Assembly: GCA_911728455.2 (NCBI GenBank) | Contig: OU452230.1 | Span: forward strand, 6,990,512 to 7,054,511 | Direction: 5' to 3' | DNA length: 64,000 nucleotides | Source of the DNA: Marthasterias glacialis | Taxonomy: Eukaryota; Echinodermata; Asteroidea; Forcipulatida; Asteriidae | In this document: piece by piece, positions 1 to 10,360 of the stretch | How positions within the stretch are numbered: the first letter of the stretch is position 1 | Layout: each line of letters starts with the position of its first letter | The notes under the pieces: model-generated | What the model was told of the DNA's origin: nothing | What the model saw: only the letters and a program-made list of their open reading frames with translations | Databases searched by the model: none | Made by a program: the position numbers and the translations under genes

Positions 1-48
1 GGTGGTTTACTTCTTGTTATTCAAAAAAACTGAACCTCCTGTTTACAG

Positions 49-222
49 CCTTAATCTTCTTCATGCTCATCTTCTACGTCCTCGCCATCGGCATTTTGAT
101 CTTCCTGATTGAGATCTTTGGAGAAGGTGCCGTGTGCATCCGTAACATCTTCTTTGTCAGTCTGAGCGGAATCCTCTGTGTGTTTATCAGCATAGTCTCC
201 ATTGTTCCCTGCTTACCCAGTG
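49..222 (+). CDS. SERINC: SERINC exon (first visible)
   Basis: Acceptor CTGTTTACAG ends at 48 and donor GTATGT starts at 223. The exon enters with two bases of a split codon and ends with one. It encodes 57 full residues forming two hydrophobic helices around an [11 protein letters not shown] loop. Upstream exons are outside the window. Confidence 0.93.
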
Positions 223-3200
223 GTATGTAAACTACGTCCTATCAGACTAATAAGTACAGGTTTATAGAGAAACATCAGAACTACCCTGTTTGCAAGCTTG
301 CAACCCTGTTTGCAAGCGTGAACAGGGGATCTTGGTCAAAGGTTACATGTGTTTTCTATTAATTGATAATAGCAATGTTCCCTATCATGCCTATAGAAAA
401 AGTGTTGTAAGTTGAGTCAAATTGGAATGTTGCAAAAGATTAATTTTAATTACTTGGCTGGTTGGTTCATATGAATGAAAGCAAACGTTGCTGTGTTGAA
501 ATCTTGGCAACCTTGTCGTACATTTTCAATAATTTTAAAGTAAAATTGCTATTCCCATTCCCTTGGAAGTACATGTATGTACATTGTACCAGCTTTGGGA
601 ATTTGAAATGTTCCCTGTGTTTAAGTGAAACTGATACTTAAATTTGTTTGTTTTCAATATTGTTCCCAGATTACCCAAGAGGTGGTTTACTGCAGGCATC
701 TATCGTGTCGGCTTACATCATGTATCTAACATGGTCAGCATTGCTAGTAGAACCGCCAATGGAAGGTAGGTCACAGTTAATTACAGCAAAAATGTTCAGT
801 TTCTGTTTCTTTGTTTGCAAAAAGATTAAAACGTAACAGAATAACAGAGCAAAGTGCTCACAGTGTACATATGTACAGATGTATAAAAGAAAAGAGAATG
901 AATTACATCCATTCAATGAGTGCACAAAAGCTCCAAAAAATCATCGCATTGACTCCTGGTTTCTTAAAAACAGTTTAACCAGTTATTACAGCTGGAAGGC
1001 ACTTTATGGAATTGGTAAGGATGAAAAACATTATTGTTTAGTTTCAGTCTGAAAGCTTACTGTTTATGAAGTTAATAATACTATAACCAATTTTTCGATG
1101 AAATATTTCTCTCAGAAATGCTGTTATAATATTCAAGAAAACTGTATATGAAAAACCTAAAACAAAACGCAACAGCTGTTTGTTTGTAACAATTGGAATT
1201 AAGGACAGTTTGTTTACGTGCTGAAAAGTGTGCACGGTTTTTCACTATTTTCTCATGACTCAGATTGAGCCCAAATTTTCACAGGTTTGTTTTTTTCATG
1301 TATATATTAATTCAGAACACGGCACTGTCAGCTTTACCAGTCCTGTATAGTGCATTTAATGCCTCATTGATGAATTTTGATGCATCCTTAAAAAAAACAA
1401 AGTTCAAGGTCCATACAACCAACAGTGTAAACAAAGTAATTTATGAATATTAAAGCCCCAGCTCAACACTGGTAAGAAGAAAAACAAAACTGTTCACAGA
1501 TTTACATATACCCTACATGGTATAAAAATAATGATAGTAGAAAACTTCCCTTGAAATATTTCTGCCTGAAGTGTTACCGTTTTTAAATAATAAATGAAAT
1601 AAGATACAAAATTAGTTTTCGTCTCAGTGAGACGAAAACTCTGCCTATAGGAATGCGTACAAAAATGCTGAATGCATTTTTACCGTTTTCTCGCAAATGA
1701 ATCAACGGAATGAGCTGACATTTTCACAGGTTGGTTTCATTACAATTATCTTGATTGGAAAGTGTGTGCAAACAATGGAAGCATTTACATTCAGTTTGCC
1801 AATGTTGAGTTTGGGCTTTAAAGATTGTAATAGATGTTAATTTTGCATTGTGTGTCAATCACTTCACACTCAGTACACAAATATTAATATTAAAGATAAT
1901 TTGATGTTTAGTGACACCTGTGGGTTTCCCTGGAGAGAAACAGATGGTGAAATGTTTTAGTTTCATGTATACTTTATGATGAGATCAAACTTGTCTAGAA
2001 TTTGCTTTTATTTTATAGATGGTTTAACCCTCCTACTTTCCGTATTTGCCATTGAGTTTTAATGAACCATTTAAAACCGATCAACTGCATGGGTTTTGTA
2101 TAATAATAATAATAATAATGGGCACTTATAGCGTGCCATGTCTGTCAGAATTGACACTCCTGGCGTGATTGAAAGCTCTGCCTGTCTGTAGACAAAGTTA
2201 TTAAACACGTGAGGTTTGGAAAAGGTAAGTTTTAAGCTGAGTTTTGAATTGTACATGGGCGCTTTCATTTCTGAGTTCAGTAGGGAGGGTATTCCAAAGT
2301 GATGGGCCAGATGTTGTGAACACTGTGCACAGAACAAGCCAGTTGCGATGCTCCATGCCAAAAGCAGGCACTTCTTGCCAAAACTCGAAACTAAGTTTAT
2401 TTGCTAATCAAATAGATAAGAAGAAGTGCTTTCAAATAACACCTGATTTACGCCTTGATACATTAAGTACTTCTCAAGATATAGAGTGTTTAAGATTTTA
2501 CATCACAATTATAGCATGGGTTTCATACTTTAAAAATGTAACTTCCGCATACAGCTGTACGGGAACAAATACTGAGCGCTTTGAGACGCCCATAGGGTGT
2601 GATACAGCGCTAAATAAAAACTGTGTATTTATAATTATTATTTTTTTTTTTTATTATTATTGTTTTAACTTTTAATGCCATTTTACTACTTCTGAGAAGT
2701 GACTGATTTTTGTATGGGTCATTACCAATTATGTATCATGTCTTGAATCCACAGTGAAGACCCTGACTGTTGCAAACGGAACCCATAGCAAGTACAACGT
2801 GACGTATGTCCCTTGTGGTCTGGGCAGCTTCACCTCGTCCCTGTTCATCATGGACAGCACACACTCCGAGCTGATCAACGCCATCATTGCAGCCTTTCTG
2901 CTCCTAGGTCTGGTGCTTTATGCTTGGTGAGTGGATCCTCTGGCTCGTTGCAGTTCGGAACTCATCACTTGAAACAAAACAGCAATACCTGGGCCTGATT
3001 TCATGAGCTTAGATTGATCTTGAGTACCAATCTGAATTGCTAAGCTAAATGTGATGTCACAATACAAATCTCTATGGCAATATTGGCAACTTACTTTAAG
3101 ATGAATCTTAGAGTTTTAAAATCGAGCTATGCTTGCTTTTTTTGAAATTGATTAAATTTACAGTGTTCTGTATGCCCAAGGATATGAGCTTTCCAACGGT

Positions 3201-6200
3201 ATCCAATAGTTTGGGTATTCAGCCATAACTACAAATTGAAGAAGCCCAAAGCCTGGTTCATACAAAGGCAAATGTAAAGGGAATTTTTGTGGCAGAAAAA
3301 TTGTTTTTGCAATTCGCAGGAAGTATGCACTGGTCTTCATAAAGTTACTTATAAAAATTCACTTATTAGTAATCCTATTTGTAAGTCTGGCCTAAATTGC
3401 ACTGTAAGCCACGCCCACTTCACTCAAACTGGCTCCGACCAATTACGAGCAGCCCATAGGAGTTGCATTGAGCTAGTTTTTGTCTGAGGATTTATATAAA
3501 AAAAAAATGCAAAAGATTGTTAATGGCCTCACAATTCGATCCTAACAGAGTCTTTCTCAAAGGTTAGATCATGTATGTAAGTAAAGTTTGATAATTGGAC
3601 TCAGTCACTGATTGGACTTGACTTTTATGTACGTTCTTCAAAGACTCGAGGTCTTTTCAGAATTACAAGTTTGTGTCAAAAGGAATGTCTTTGACCGATG
3701 AAATGAGTGATCTTTTTGTAAAATTACACACAAACGTATGCCAGCTTAGGAACCAGAAGTGGCAGTCACTTTGGGCTTGCAGCAGGTGCTAGCGCGTGTT
3801 ACGCAAATGACTTATCAACAGGGCATGTGTATGAGGCAAGGCAAAGTTCGTTTACAGGCAGTAACTCTACATGTCTTGGTTTGTTTTGTGCAGTTATTTA
3901 ACATCTGAATTACACTTGACAAACTCGTGGCATTTGTTCTACTCCCAAGATATTTTCTACCCCTTTAATTATACAATTTTTTTGTTTATAAAATGTCTTC
4001 TTGAATGCATTCCCATTGCCAATTCCTTAGCCTCTGGACAGGAATGACGTACAGGAAAAGAAATCGGAGACGCACTTCACGCAACGTAAGGAAGCCTTGA
4101 GTAACCCTGGTTTGTTGGTCTTATTTGCATGGTGTTTGGTTCTTTTGGTCTTATTGCATCCCACATGGTAGATTTATCTGCAAGTAGTTGATGTTAATTT
4201 TTGCTTTGTTTACTTACAGTTTTTTTTCGTTTGTTTAAGTGTTCAGGATGCATGGAACAGGTTGAAAAGTTCAGTTTTATCATATTTAATGACAGCGCTG
4301 CTTGCTTTTAACAAAAATGAATTGCATTTACGTCAGCAGAAATTTTTACTGGAGTAAAAAACTTTAGACTTGTTTACATCTGCCTGGTTAAAAAAAAAAG
4401 TAGCTGTTATTTTTCTCATGTACAAAGAAATCACGCTCTTTTTGATCTACTTCTGTTGTGCTGAGGATACTGTTCCGAGAAGCTCCTTGCAATCAGTAAC
4501 AAATCAAAATGTAGAAATGCCATCATTTCAACATAACTCCTGAGAGTTGGATCCTAGTTTCAGACTTTTTTCGTCAGCAAAGACTCTCACCCCTGTATTT
4601 ATGTCGGCATGTTTCATGCATGAGGAGGAACATGTGGGGGTGTCCACCCATTGAAACCAGGGACTTTAACAAAAGTGATCCGGGGTGGATTTCACAAAGC
4701 CCTAGGACTAGTCTTATCCCGAGTTAGGATGAGTAACTAGTCCTAACTTATAGGACAAGTCATAAGTAAGGATTAGTCCTGAGTTAGGACTGGTTTTGTG
4801 AACTCCACCCCTGGGTGTTTTGACAGAGCAAGGATGTCGTTGCTCCATTTTCATGTACAAAAACCAATGGGGACGTCACTAAAAAAAAACTAAGTACAAA
4901 CAATGGGAGAACAATGAGAAGTCCTCGATATACAGGGTTGACAAACATTATGTGCTTTTGCATGTCTACAAAAAAGAATCCATACTTACTAAGCCATATC
5001 AGCTGAGATAAACATTCTGCACCAACCCAGGGGTAGAGTTGGATATAGCTCGGATTTCCTTGGTTCCTCGGTAAGCAGCGCTGTGAAAAAACACTCTTTT
5101 CCTTTGCAGGACTTAACTGGCTTTAAGATGCTAACATGTTTTTTTTTTAATTGCAGTGTAAAACATGTGTTATAGCCTGCCTCTCAGACTTGAGTTGTGT
5201 TTTAACCGATATCCTGTAACTACTTGTATAAGCTGTTGCTAAAGAGCACAATTTTAAAATATAGCATTGGTAATGCTGATAGCGCAGTGCTCTTATTTTG
5301 TGTGATTCAGTATATATACGTGAAGAAAAAAAACTGTGAAAAACTGGGCTCAATCTGTCATCTGAGTCAGGAGAAAAAAGTGAAAAACGGTGCACACTTT
5401 TCAGCATGTAAACACATTGGCCTTAATTTGGATTGTTAACAATCAAAATTAAAATGGGGGTTTTTCAAATTCTATTTTCTCGACTTTGACAGTATTTCAG
5501 ACAGAAATATATTTCTATGGAAGATTGGTACTGGTTTGAACTTCATAATCAGTAAGAATTCAGACTGATACTAATTTTTATTTTAAAAAATAACTTGGGC
5601 TCTCTCATCAGTGGGAAAATAACTTAATAAGCTGATTTGAACTTGTAGAGGCAATCGTCATTCCAGAAGTTGGTAAAATTTGGCGGGTAGTACCATGGTC
5701 TGTTTTGTTAGCTAACCAGCTTGCCTATTTTTTTAACAAACTTGCTAAGCACATTACCATGCAAATGTCAAGTACCTGTACAAACATGTTCAGTGTTTGT
5801 GATTGTTTCTAGCTAACTTTTGCTTGTAGGAAGAAAGTTGTAAAAGTAATGCTTTCTGCTTAGCATCCCTTTAAAAGATGGTTCTGGAAGATTATAACTA
5901 AGTCGATGTACAGGATTGGTAATTTGTGATTTCAATCTGAAAGCTCACTGATTATAAAGCTCATACCAGTACCAATCCTCTTGAGAAATGTTTCTCTCCG
6001 AAATACTGTCAAAGTTGTGAATACAGCATTTGAAAACCCTCAAATGTGTGCTTATTTCAATTGCCGCATTCAAAATAAACATGTTAATGAACATGCACTG
6101 AAATCCCTGACACAACATAAAACGGTTACCGTGTTTTCACTTCAAATGCAACTGTCAAACTCAGTGACATTTTCACAGCTTGCCAGTTCATTGAAGACTA

Positions 6201-9200
6201 AAGCATGGAGTGAATCTAAAAGCCAATGATGTACCATCATGTTGAGGGCCTTTGATGAGTTATTGAGTCTTGGAATTTCTCAACGATAGGCCGTGCCCAG
6301 ATTAACGGCTTCGGCAGTGGCTAGGGCTAGATTGCTGAAAAGGCCTATTCTTCAACGTTGTTGGGGCTGCCATCAGCCATAGCCATAGCCAAAACGGCTC
6401 AATTCGGACTCGCCCTTACAATGCAGTGAGTCCTTTGCATGCTGTATTTCTTAACCTGTTACTTCTTGCCTGCCTTGCAGTTTGCGCTCGTCTGGTACAA
6501 TGCTACGACACTCACGTCTCAACTTCCATACTGTGAATGCATGCTTAACTAACAGGCAGCAGACTCCACAGCATGAGGTACTGCCTGTGTGCTAGGGGCA
6601 GGGTGCGATATTAATCTTTCAAAAATTGACAAACAGTGTTTCCCCGGCTCATTCAATTGTGAGGCAGCCCGTTCGCTACTTACATTTCCCACCTTACTCA
6701 TTTGTTTTTGCCAATATCACCAAATCACTGTGAAAATTTGCCTTAGAGGAATCACTTATGGACAAATGTTCCCTTTGGATCATTTATGAGCTTTTTCCTT
6801 GACCTTTACAATGTTTGTGCCGATTTCACAAAGAGTTTAAGATTGATCTTAACTGTGTATCAGTCTTAATTGCTAAGATAAGTGTACTCTCACCATACAA
6901 ATCACTCTGGCAATGTTAACAACTCATCTTTAAGATGAATCTTGGTGCTTTAAGAGATCGAGCCCAGAACTCACAATCTGGATATGTAGATACCAGTTTG
7001 CAGGCTGCGTAAATTTTGCTTCAATAAAGATTTGAATTTTTACCACAGTCTCCTGACGACGGACAGAGCATACTGTCTGAAACGTTGAGTCAACCGGTTC
7101 CTTTCGGAACCACACATACTCAAAAGAGATTTACTCTCCTTACTTTAATTGTTACCACCTTGCTTTTTTCAGTAGCCAGGGGAAACACTGTATACAAATA
7201 TTACAGTCCTTGTGTCTTGAAGAAAAATGTTTGCAAAGTGACTTGAAGAAAAAAAGTTGCCAAAGTGAAATTTTATTTGTTTGCAATGCCTAAAACAAAG
7301 AGCAATATCGTGCCCTTCCTTTTGTTACACAGTCTTAGCTGTAGCAGATTTTTTTTTTTTTTTAGATGTTTAGAAGAGATTCCCTTCACTTGTAATATGA
7401 TGCAGTAACAATCGTCATTGATGTATTTCAGATTGTTCGAGGTTCCCAGTCGACTGCGACATTCTGTTGCTGCTGCACTACATCAACGACAACTCGAGAT
7501 GGTATGTCACGTTAACATATTGCTCTGAGAGAATGTTGAAGTATGTGTTTGGGATGGTCAGGAGCGATGCTTTCAATATCTTGTGATTTAAGGTGCTGGC
7601 CTGGGGTTGTGAATTAGTATAATAGTAATAATGAACTTTCAGGCCTTGATCTTAAGAAAAACGGGGGCAGGCCTTTGCTGGCCAAATCAGAGAAATCGTA
7701 CAAGGGCATGCTGGCCAAGTTGGTAGTGACAGTGCAATTTTTCTGAAGGGCATGCTGGCCAACTCGACAGGGCATGAGGCCAATGGCCTCGGTGGCCTCG
7801 GTTAAGATCAAGGCCTGAACTTTATATTGGGCCGGTATCTGCCCATTTTGATGCTCATGGCACATGAACATTATTACCCCTATCATTGGGCAATTTACTT
7901 CATTACTTAAACCAACTGAGCTCCCTGTGGATTATGCAGCCTGTGCTGCAAGAGCCATCTATGCCCTCACAGGTACCCGTTTACCCCTGGGTGAAGAGAA
8001 GCAATTATAGTTAAGTGTCACGACCGGGATTCGAACCCACACCCCGATGACTTAGCCACCAGAACTTGAATCCGTCACACTAGACCCATGAGCTATGACC
8101 CGTGTAACTTTGGCAATACTGATTGTGGCACAAAAATGAAATTTCGTGCCACAAAAATTTCCTTGAGAGTGCCCTGCATTGATGCGCTGGCTGTTAAAAT
8201 ACACAAGAGTATGGGTTCAAATTCTTAAAGGTGCTATTGAAAGCTTGATCACGCTTTCCCTGACTGTTAGTTCATCAATATTCAAACCTTTTACCTGCTA
8301 TAGAACTTGATGTAAAATTAACAAGCTCTTCGTCCAGTTTTGAGGTGGGCACTTATAGTGGTCACAAGTCTTATTACATCTCGAGCAAGGCTGTTTTTTT
8401 TTGTGGGTGTTCCAACAAAGCATTATTTTTAAATGAAGTAAAAAAAGTAACTTGTAAATTTGAATACATTTATTTTCAGCTGATTTATTGATTAATTAGA
8501 AACATTTGCATGGCATGGACAAGGCAGTACGCCACACATACTTGAAGTGATATATTCTGCCAAACAGCTTTTTGAAATTGGGTCCAGGGAAGAGGTATGA
8601 TTTGGATGCACACTTAAAAAACATTTTTTTTAACAGATCAGACCTGTTTTTTATAGTATGTTTTGTACACTCAGTGCACACAGCCTTAAAAAAAATAAAC
8701 TTATCTTTTTTTGTGGGGGATGTATTCACTATTCAGGCAATGTCGCCGAAAGAGGAGATGAGAAAAGAGTGAGTTTAGGACTGATACACAACGAGAGAGA
8801 CGGGATCATCTACAGCTACTCCTTCTTTCATCTCACACTGGTCCTGGCATCCCTCTATGTCATGATGACTCTCACAAACTGGTATAGGTAGGTCTCCCTT
8901 CAATATCTGAAGCCATTCTCTCTTAAATTATTAGTGGTAAATAGATCTTTTAAAAAGAATATTCTGATGTAACACAATCCCAAGACCAAGACCACTAAAG
9001 TATTAAACGGTTTATCACTGACCTCAGCCTACAGCAGAAATATTAACTGGGTTACTACTGCTGACCACAGTCTACGGCAGAAACTGTAACCAGCTACCAC
9101 TGACCTTGCTCTTACTGCAGAAATATTAATAAGTTTACCACTGACCACATCCTACAGCAGAATTATTATTAACCTGTTTGTCACTGACCTCACTCTACAG

Positions 9201-10360
9201 CAGAGATATTAGCCAATTTACCACTGAACTTTCTTAAAAGCAGAAATAATAAACAGTTTACCACTAGCTGCAGTCTAATGGTAGAAATAAACCGGTTTAC
9301 CACTGCCTTTAATAGTCTACAGCACTTATTTGAACCGGTTTACCACTGACCATATTCTACAGCAGAAATATTACCCAGTTTACAACTGACCTAATATCCA
9401 GGGATGAGATTCCTCCGTATTTTTACGGGTTTCCGGATTTTGCAAAATGGAATTTTTGTACAAAAAAAAAAAAATTAAATGTCATTTACATACATCCAGG
9501 CCCTTGTAACACAGTACTTGTACTATTTTTTGACTACACCAAGGTGCTTGCCTCATCTACATTTAAGCACAGAATGCTGCCATTGATAAGGGTTATGGCA
9601 TGGTTGGTAGCCACCAAAATCTCCACCAGTGTTTCGTGGATTTTTCACTTTCATTCACCCTCATCCCTGATGATCCCAGTAGTTATGTCAATCAATTATA
9701 TTTAGCTAGTTAAGGTGTTATGAATTGTTTCTTATTAGCTCGCTAAATTGTCAACATCAGAGGTAACTATTCTGGGCCCAATTTCATGGCTCTGCTTACT
9801 GTAAGCGAAAAATCGGCGCTTGCGGAAGCAGAAAATTCCGCGCTTACTTAAGCATATTTCACGGGTTAGCAAGGAATTTTTGCTTGTGTGCGTGTGTGGT
9901 TCACGTAAGTAAGGATTCCGTGCTTACACAGCTAGCGCAGAAATTCGGCGCTATCCTAGTAAGCGGCGAATGGTCTTCGTAAGCGCATAATAACGCAGTA
10001 AGCAGAGCCATGAAATTGGGCCCTGGTCTGACCCGCACCTGGTTACAAGGTTTCAATCATGAACAGATGTCTTGGTTATTCTTACATACAAATCTGGTAG
10101 TATAAATGATCTATTGCTGATTGATTTGATAAATTGATTTGATTGAATTGATTTGATTTCCCAGACCTGAGGAAGCAACTCTGGAGAACCTTCATCGTAC
10201 ATGGCCCCCGTTCTGGATCAAGTTAGGCTCTAGTTGGCTGTGTGGCGCCCTCTATGTTATCAAAATACTGACGGTGATGCGCTTTTGTAATGACCAAACC
10301 ACAGACAGACCAAGACGAATATCACGAAGCTCTTACCAACCTCCAGGGTCAAATCCGTAA
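49..10360 (+). CDS. SERINC: Serine incorporator (SERINC family), C-terminal part, seven coding exons
   Basis: Multi-pass membrane protein of the SERINC/TMS1/TDE1 family, proposed to act in serine-derived lipid metabolism or scrambling at cell membranes; SERINC3/5 are known antiviral factors in vertebrates. Exons: 49-222, 670-765, 2755-2926, 4031-4085, 7432-7501, 8737-8887, 10165-10360. All junctions have AG/GT sites and matching phase, giving about 303 residues ending in TAA at 10358. Family landmarks: [22 protein letters not shown], here split in two for length as [12 protein letters not shown] and [10 protein letters not shown]; a short cysteine cluster [27 protein letters not shown]; and a last helix near [16 protein letters not shown]. 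About six hydrophobic segments are visible. The family is usually near 450-480 residues, so roughly 150 N-terminal residues lie left of the window. The SERINC5-like match of the VMMTLTNW region is suggestive, but I do not assign a vertebrate paralogue. Confidence 0.93.
670..765 (+). CDS. SERINC: SERINC exon
   Basis: Acceptor TTGTTCCCAG precedes 670 and donor GTAGG begins at 766. It completes the Asp codon of the previous exon, then encodes the most conserved SERINC signature ([16 protein letters not shown]), a transmembrane helix followed by a lumenal or extracellular loop starting EPPME. Confidence 0.95.
1030..1310 (+). repeat. Inverted-repeat element family D, divergent copy
   Basis: Shares the block around AAAGTGTGCACGGTTTTTCAC and AAATTTTCACAGGTTTG with copies near 1480, 5320 (opposite strand), 14740 and 63120 (opposite strand). 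No coding capacity. Confidence 0.55.
1480..1790 (+). repeat. Inverted-repeat element family D with central palindrome
   Basis: Shares GAAAACTTCCCTTGAA, CATTTTCACAGGTTGG and the order of blocks with 14740-14970 and, reversed, 63120-63400. A 25-base near-perfect palindrome at 1615-1639 (arms GTTTTCGTCTCA and TGAGACGAAAAC) sits in the middle. Lies in the SERINC intron after exon 670-765. Confidence 0.7.
2100..2660 (+). repeat. (AAT)n-started dispersed repeat, probable non-autonomous element
   Basis: Opens with an (AAT)6 tract and GGGCACTTATAGCGTGCC, closes with GAGCGCTTTGAGACGCCCATA, GTGATACAGCGC and a T-rich (ATT)n tail. Microsatellite ends and the GCGC-containing tail suggest a retroposed or DNA-transposon-derived unit. 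No copy elsewhere in the window, so the family is unproven. Confidence 0.4.
2755..2926 (+). CDS. SERINC: SERINC exon with N-glycosylation sequons
   Basis: Acceptor AATCCACAG and donor GTGAGT at 2927. It encodes a loop with two sequons (NGT, NVT) and then a helix [15 protein letters not shown]. The sequons before the helix suit an extracellular or lumenal loop. The phase is consistent on both sides. Confidence 0.92.
2991..3128 (+). repeat. MITE family B, copy 1
   Basis: About 140 bp in the SERINC intron. Aligns along its whole length with 6820-6965 and 15417-15564. Shared blocks: TAGATTGATCTT, ATTGCTAAG, GTGATGTCACAAT, AAGATGAATCTTAG. Ends are inverted (GATTTCACAAAG-like and CTTTGTGAAATC-like); this copy has decayed ends. 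Confidence 0.75.
3260..3490 (+). repeat. Dispersed repeat with ACTGTAAGCCACGCCCACTT block
   Basis: The block ACTGTAAGCCACGCCCACTT, followed by CACACAAACTGG-like and GCCCATAGGA-like sequence, recurs in reverse complement at about 14490-14580 together with AGGCAAGTCC-like and CTTATGAA-like flanks. Two opposite copies in one window indicate a mobile repeat. Confidence 0.5.
4031..4085 (+). CDS. SERINC: SERINC short exon, basic cytosolic loop
   Basis: A 55-bp exon between acceptor AATTCCTTAG and donor GTAAGG. It completes a Cys codon and encodes [18 protein letters not shown], a strongly basic stretch just after a helix, as expected for the cytosolic side. Confidence 0.85.
4650..4975 (+). repeat. 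Dispersed repeat K interrupted by a MITE
   Basis: CATTGAAACCAGGGACTTTA, ACAAAAGTGATCCGG, GTGTTTTGACAG, GAACAATGAGAAGTCCTC and GGGTTGACAAAC match in order the sequence at 59700-59890. Bases 4682-4811 are absent from that second copy and correspond to MITE family C. Confidence 0.75.
4682..4811 (+). mobile_element. MITE family C, copy 1 (inserted in repeat K)
   Basis: 130 bp with inverted ends (GGGGTGGATTTCACAAAGC and the complement-like GTTTTGTGAACTCCACCCC) and an internal palindromic body built from TAGGACTAGTCC and AACTTATAGGACAAGTC. It matches 29590-29720 in opposite orientation. Lies in the SERINC intron 2927-4030 or downstream: precisely in the intron between exons 4031-4085 and 7432-7501. 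Confidence 0.8.
5320..5460 (-). repeat. Inverted-repeat element family D, partial copy
   Basis: Reverse complement of the 1180-1310 block: GTGAAAAACGGTGCACACTTT, here kept as GGTGCACACTTTTCAGCATG, and TTAATTTGGATTGTTAACAA. Part of a cluster of related AT-rich elements from 5.3 to 6.2 kb. Confidence 0.5.
5870..6220 (+). repeat. Inverted-repeat element family D-like, divergent copy
   Basis: CAATCTGAAAGCTCACTGATTATAAAG-like opening (positions 5934-5960) and GAGAAATGTTTCTCTCCGAAA (5982-6002) resemble 1048-1125. No protein of interest; the open frame inside has no recognisable family. Confidence 0.4.
6820..6965 (+). mobile_element. MITE family B, copy 2
   Basis: Full-length alignment with the copies at 2991 and 15417. 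It starts CCGATTTCACAAAGAG and ends AGAGATCGAGCCC, with internal TTAAGATTGATCTTAAC and its inverted counterpart AAGATGAATCTTGG. Sits in the SERINC intron before exon 7432-7501. Confidence 0.8.
7050..7130 (+). repeat. Histone-stem-loop-bearing repeat G, copy 1
   Basis: CTGACGA at 7053-7059, a hairpin GGACAG/CTGTCT with loop AGCATA, GAAAC at 7079-7083, then a second hairpin GGTTCCTTTCGGAACC at 7096-7111 followed by ACAC. It aligns with 16676-16775 (opposite strand) and 22880-22966. The loops stay alike while the stems change on both sides. Confidence 0.7.
7432..7501 (+). CDS. SERINC: SERINC short exon with cysteine cluster
   Basis: Acceptor TGTATTTCAG and donor GTATGT at 7502. It is in phase with its neighbours and encodes [15 protein letters not shown] followed by a Thr-rich run. 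A cysteine cluster at this place in the cytosolic loop is typical of SERINC proteins and is a likely palmitoylation site (inference). Confidence 0.85.
7633..7826. mobile_element. Short inverted-repeat element inside a SINE tail
   Basis: Inverted ends TTCAGGCCTTGATCTTA (7639 onwards) and TAAGATCAAGGCCTGAA (to about 7820), with an internal repeated GGCATGCTGGCCAA motif at two places. It interrupts the 3' end of the tRNA-derived SINE ending at 8105. The GGGCATTGAGGCTC stretch near 12058 is a possible degraded relative. Confidence 0.65.
7827..8105 (-). mobile_element. tRNA-derived SINE
   Basis: On the - strand: a tRNA-like head with A box TAGCTCATGGG (8096-8086) and B box GGTTCGAATCCC (8037-8026), followed by a non-tRNA body ending in GCCCAATATAAAGTTC where a short inverted-repeat element has inserted. 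It is not a working tRNA gene: the acceptor stem does not pair. Lies in the SERINC intron 7502-8736, antisense to the gene. Confidence 0.75.
8737..8887 (+). CDS. SERINC: SERINC penultimate coding exon
   Basis: Acceptor CACTATTCAG and donor GTAGGT at 8888. It encodes a charged loop, [20 protein letters not shown] and the TNWY end of the helix, the second most conserved block of the family. Confidence 0.94.
8998..9400 (+). repeat. Minisatellite, about ten units of 39-43 bp
   Basis: Units run from a TTTACCACTGACC start to TACAGCAGAAATATTA. CACTG phase points fall at 9016, 9058, 9098, 9139, 9182, 9222, 9262, 9301, 9344 and 9384. Units are diverged, so the array is old. It lies in the last SERINC intron. 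Confidence 0.85.
9774..10023 (+). mobile_element. MITE family A, 250 bp, copy 1
   Basis: Perfect inverted ends: GGGCCCAATTTCATGGCTCT at the left and its complement at the right (AGAGCCATGAAATTGGGCCC), continuing through GCTTACTG/CAGTAAGC. It is full of GCTTAC/GTAAGC sub-repeats. The copy at 15903-16152 is the same length and in opposite orientation. Ends 141 bases before the last SERINC exon. Confidence 0.9.
10165..10360 (+). CDS. SERINC: SERINC last coding exon and stop
   Basis: Acceptor GATTTCCCAG, stop TAA at 10358-10360. It encodes the last helix ([17 protein letters not shown]) and then a polar tail of about 25 residues rich in Arg, Ser and Pro, ending PPGSNP. SERINCs commonly end soon after this helix, so the tail looks extended. 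No convincing AATAAA was seen in the first 2.5 kb downstream; the nearest is at about 13003. Confidence 0.92.

Noticed and set aside
2244-2675. 143-residue open frame on the + strand in the SERINC intron
   Set aside because: It coincides with a dispersed repeat having microsatellite ends and lies between verified SERINC exons.
7050-7130. Hammerhead ribozyme in repeat G
   Set aside because: CTGACGA, a hairpin and GAAAC are present in order, but there is an extra base between the core and stem II, no stem III and no paired stem I. The other two copies deviate further in the core.
8020-8105. Functional tRNA gene on the - strand
   Set aside because: A and B boxes are clear but the acceptor arms do not pair and the sequence continues into a SINE body.
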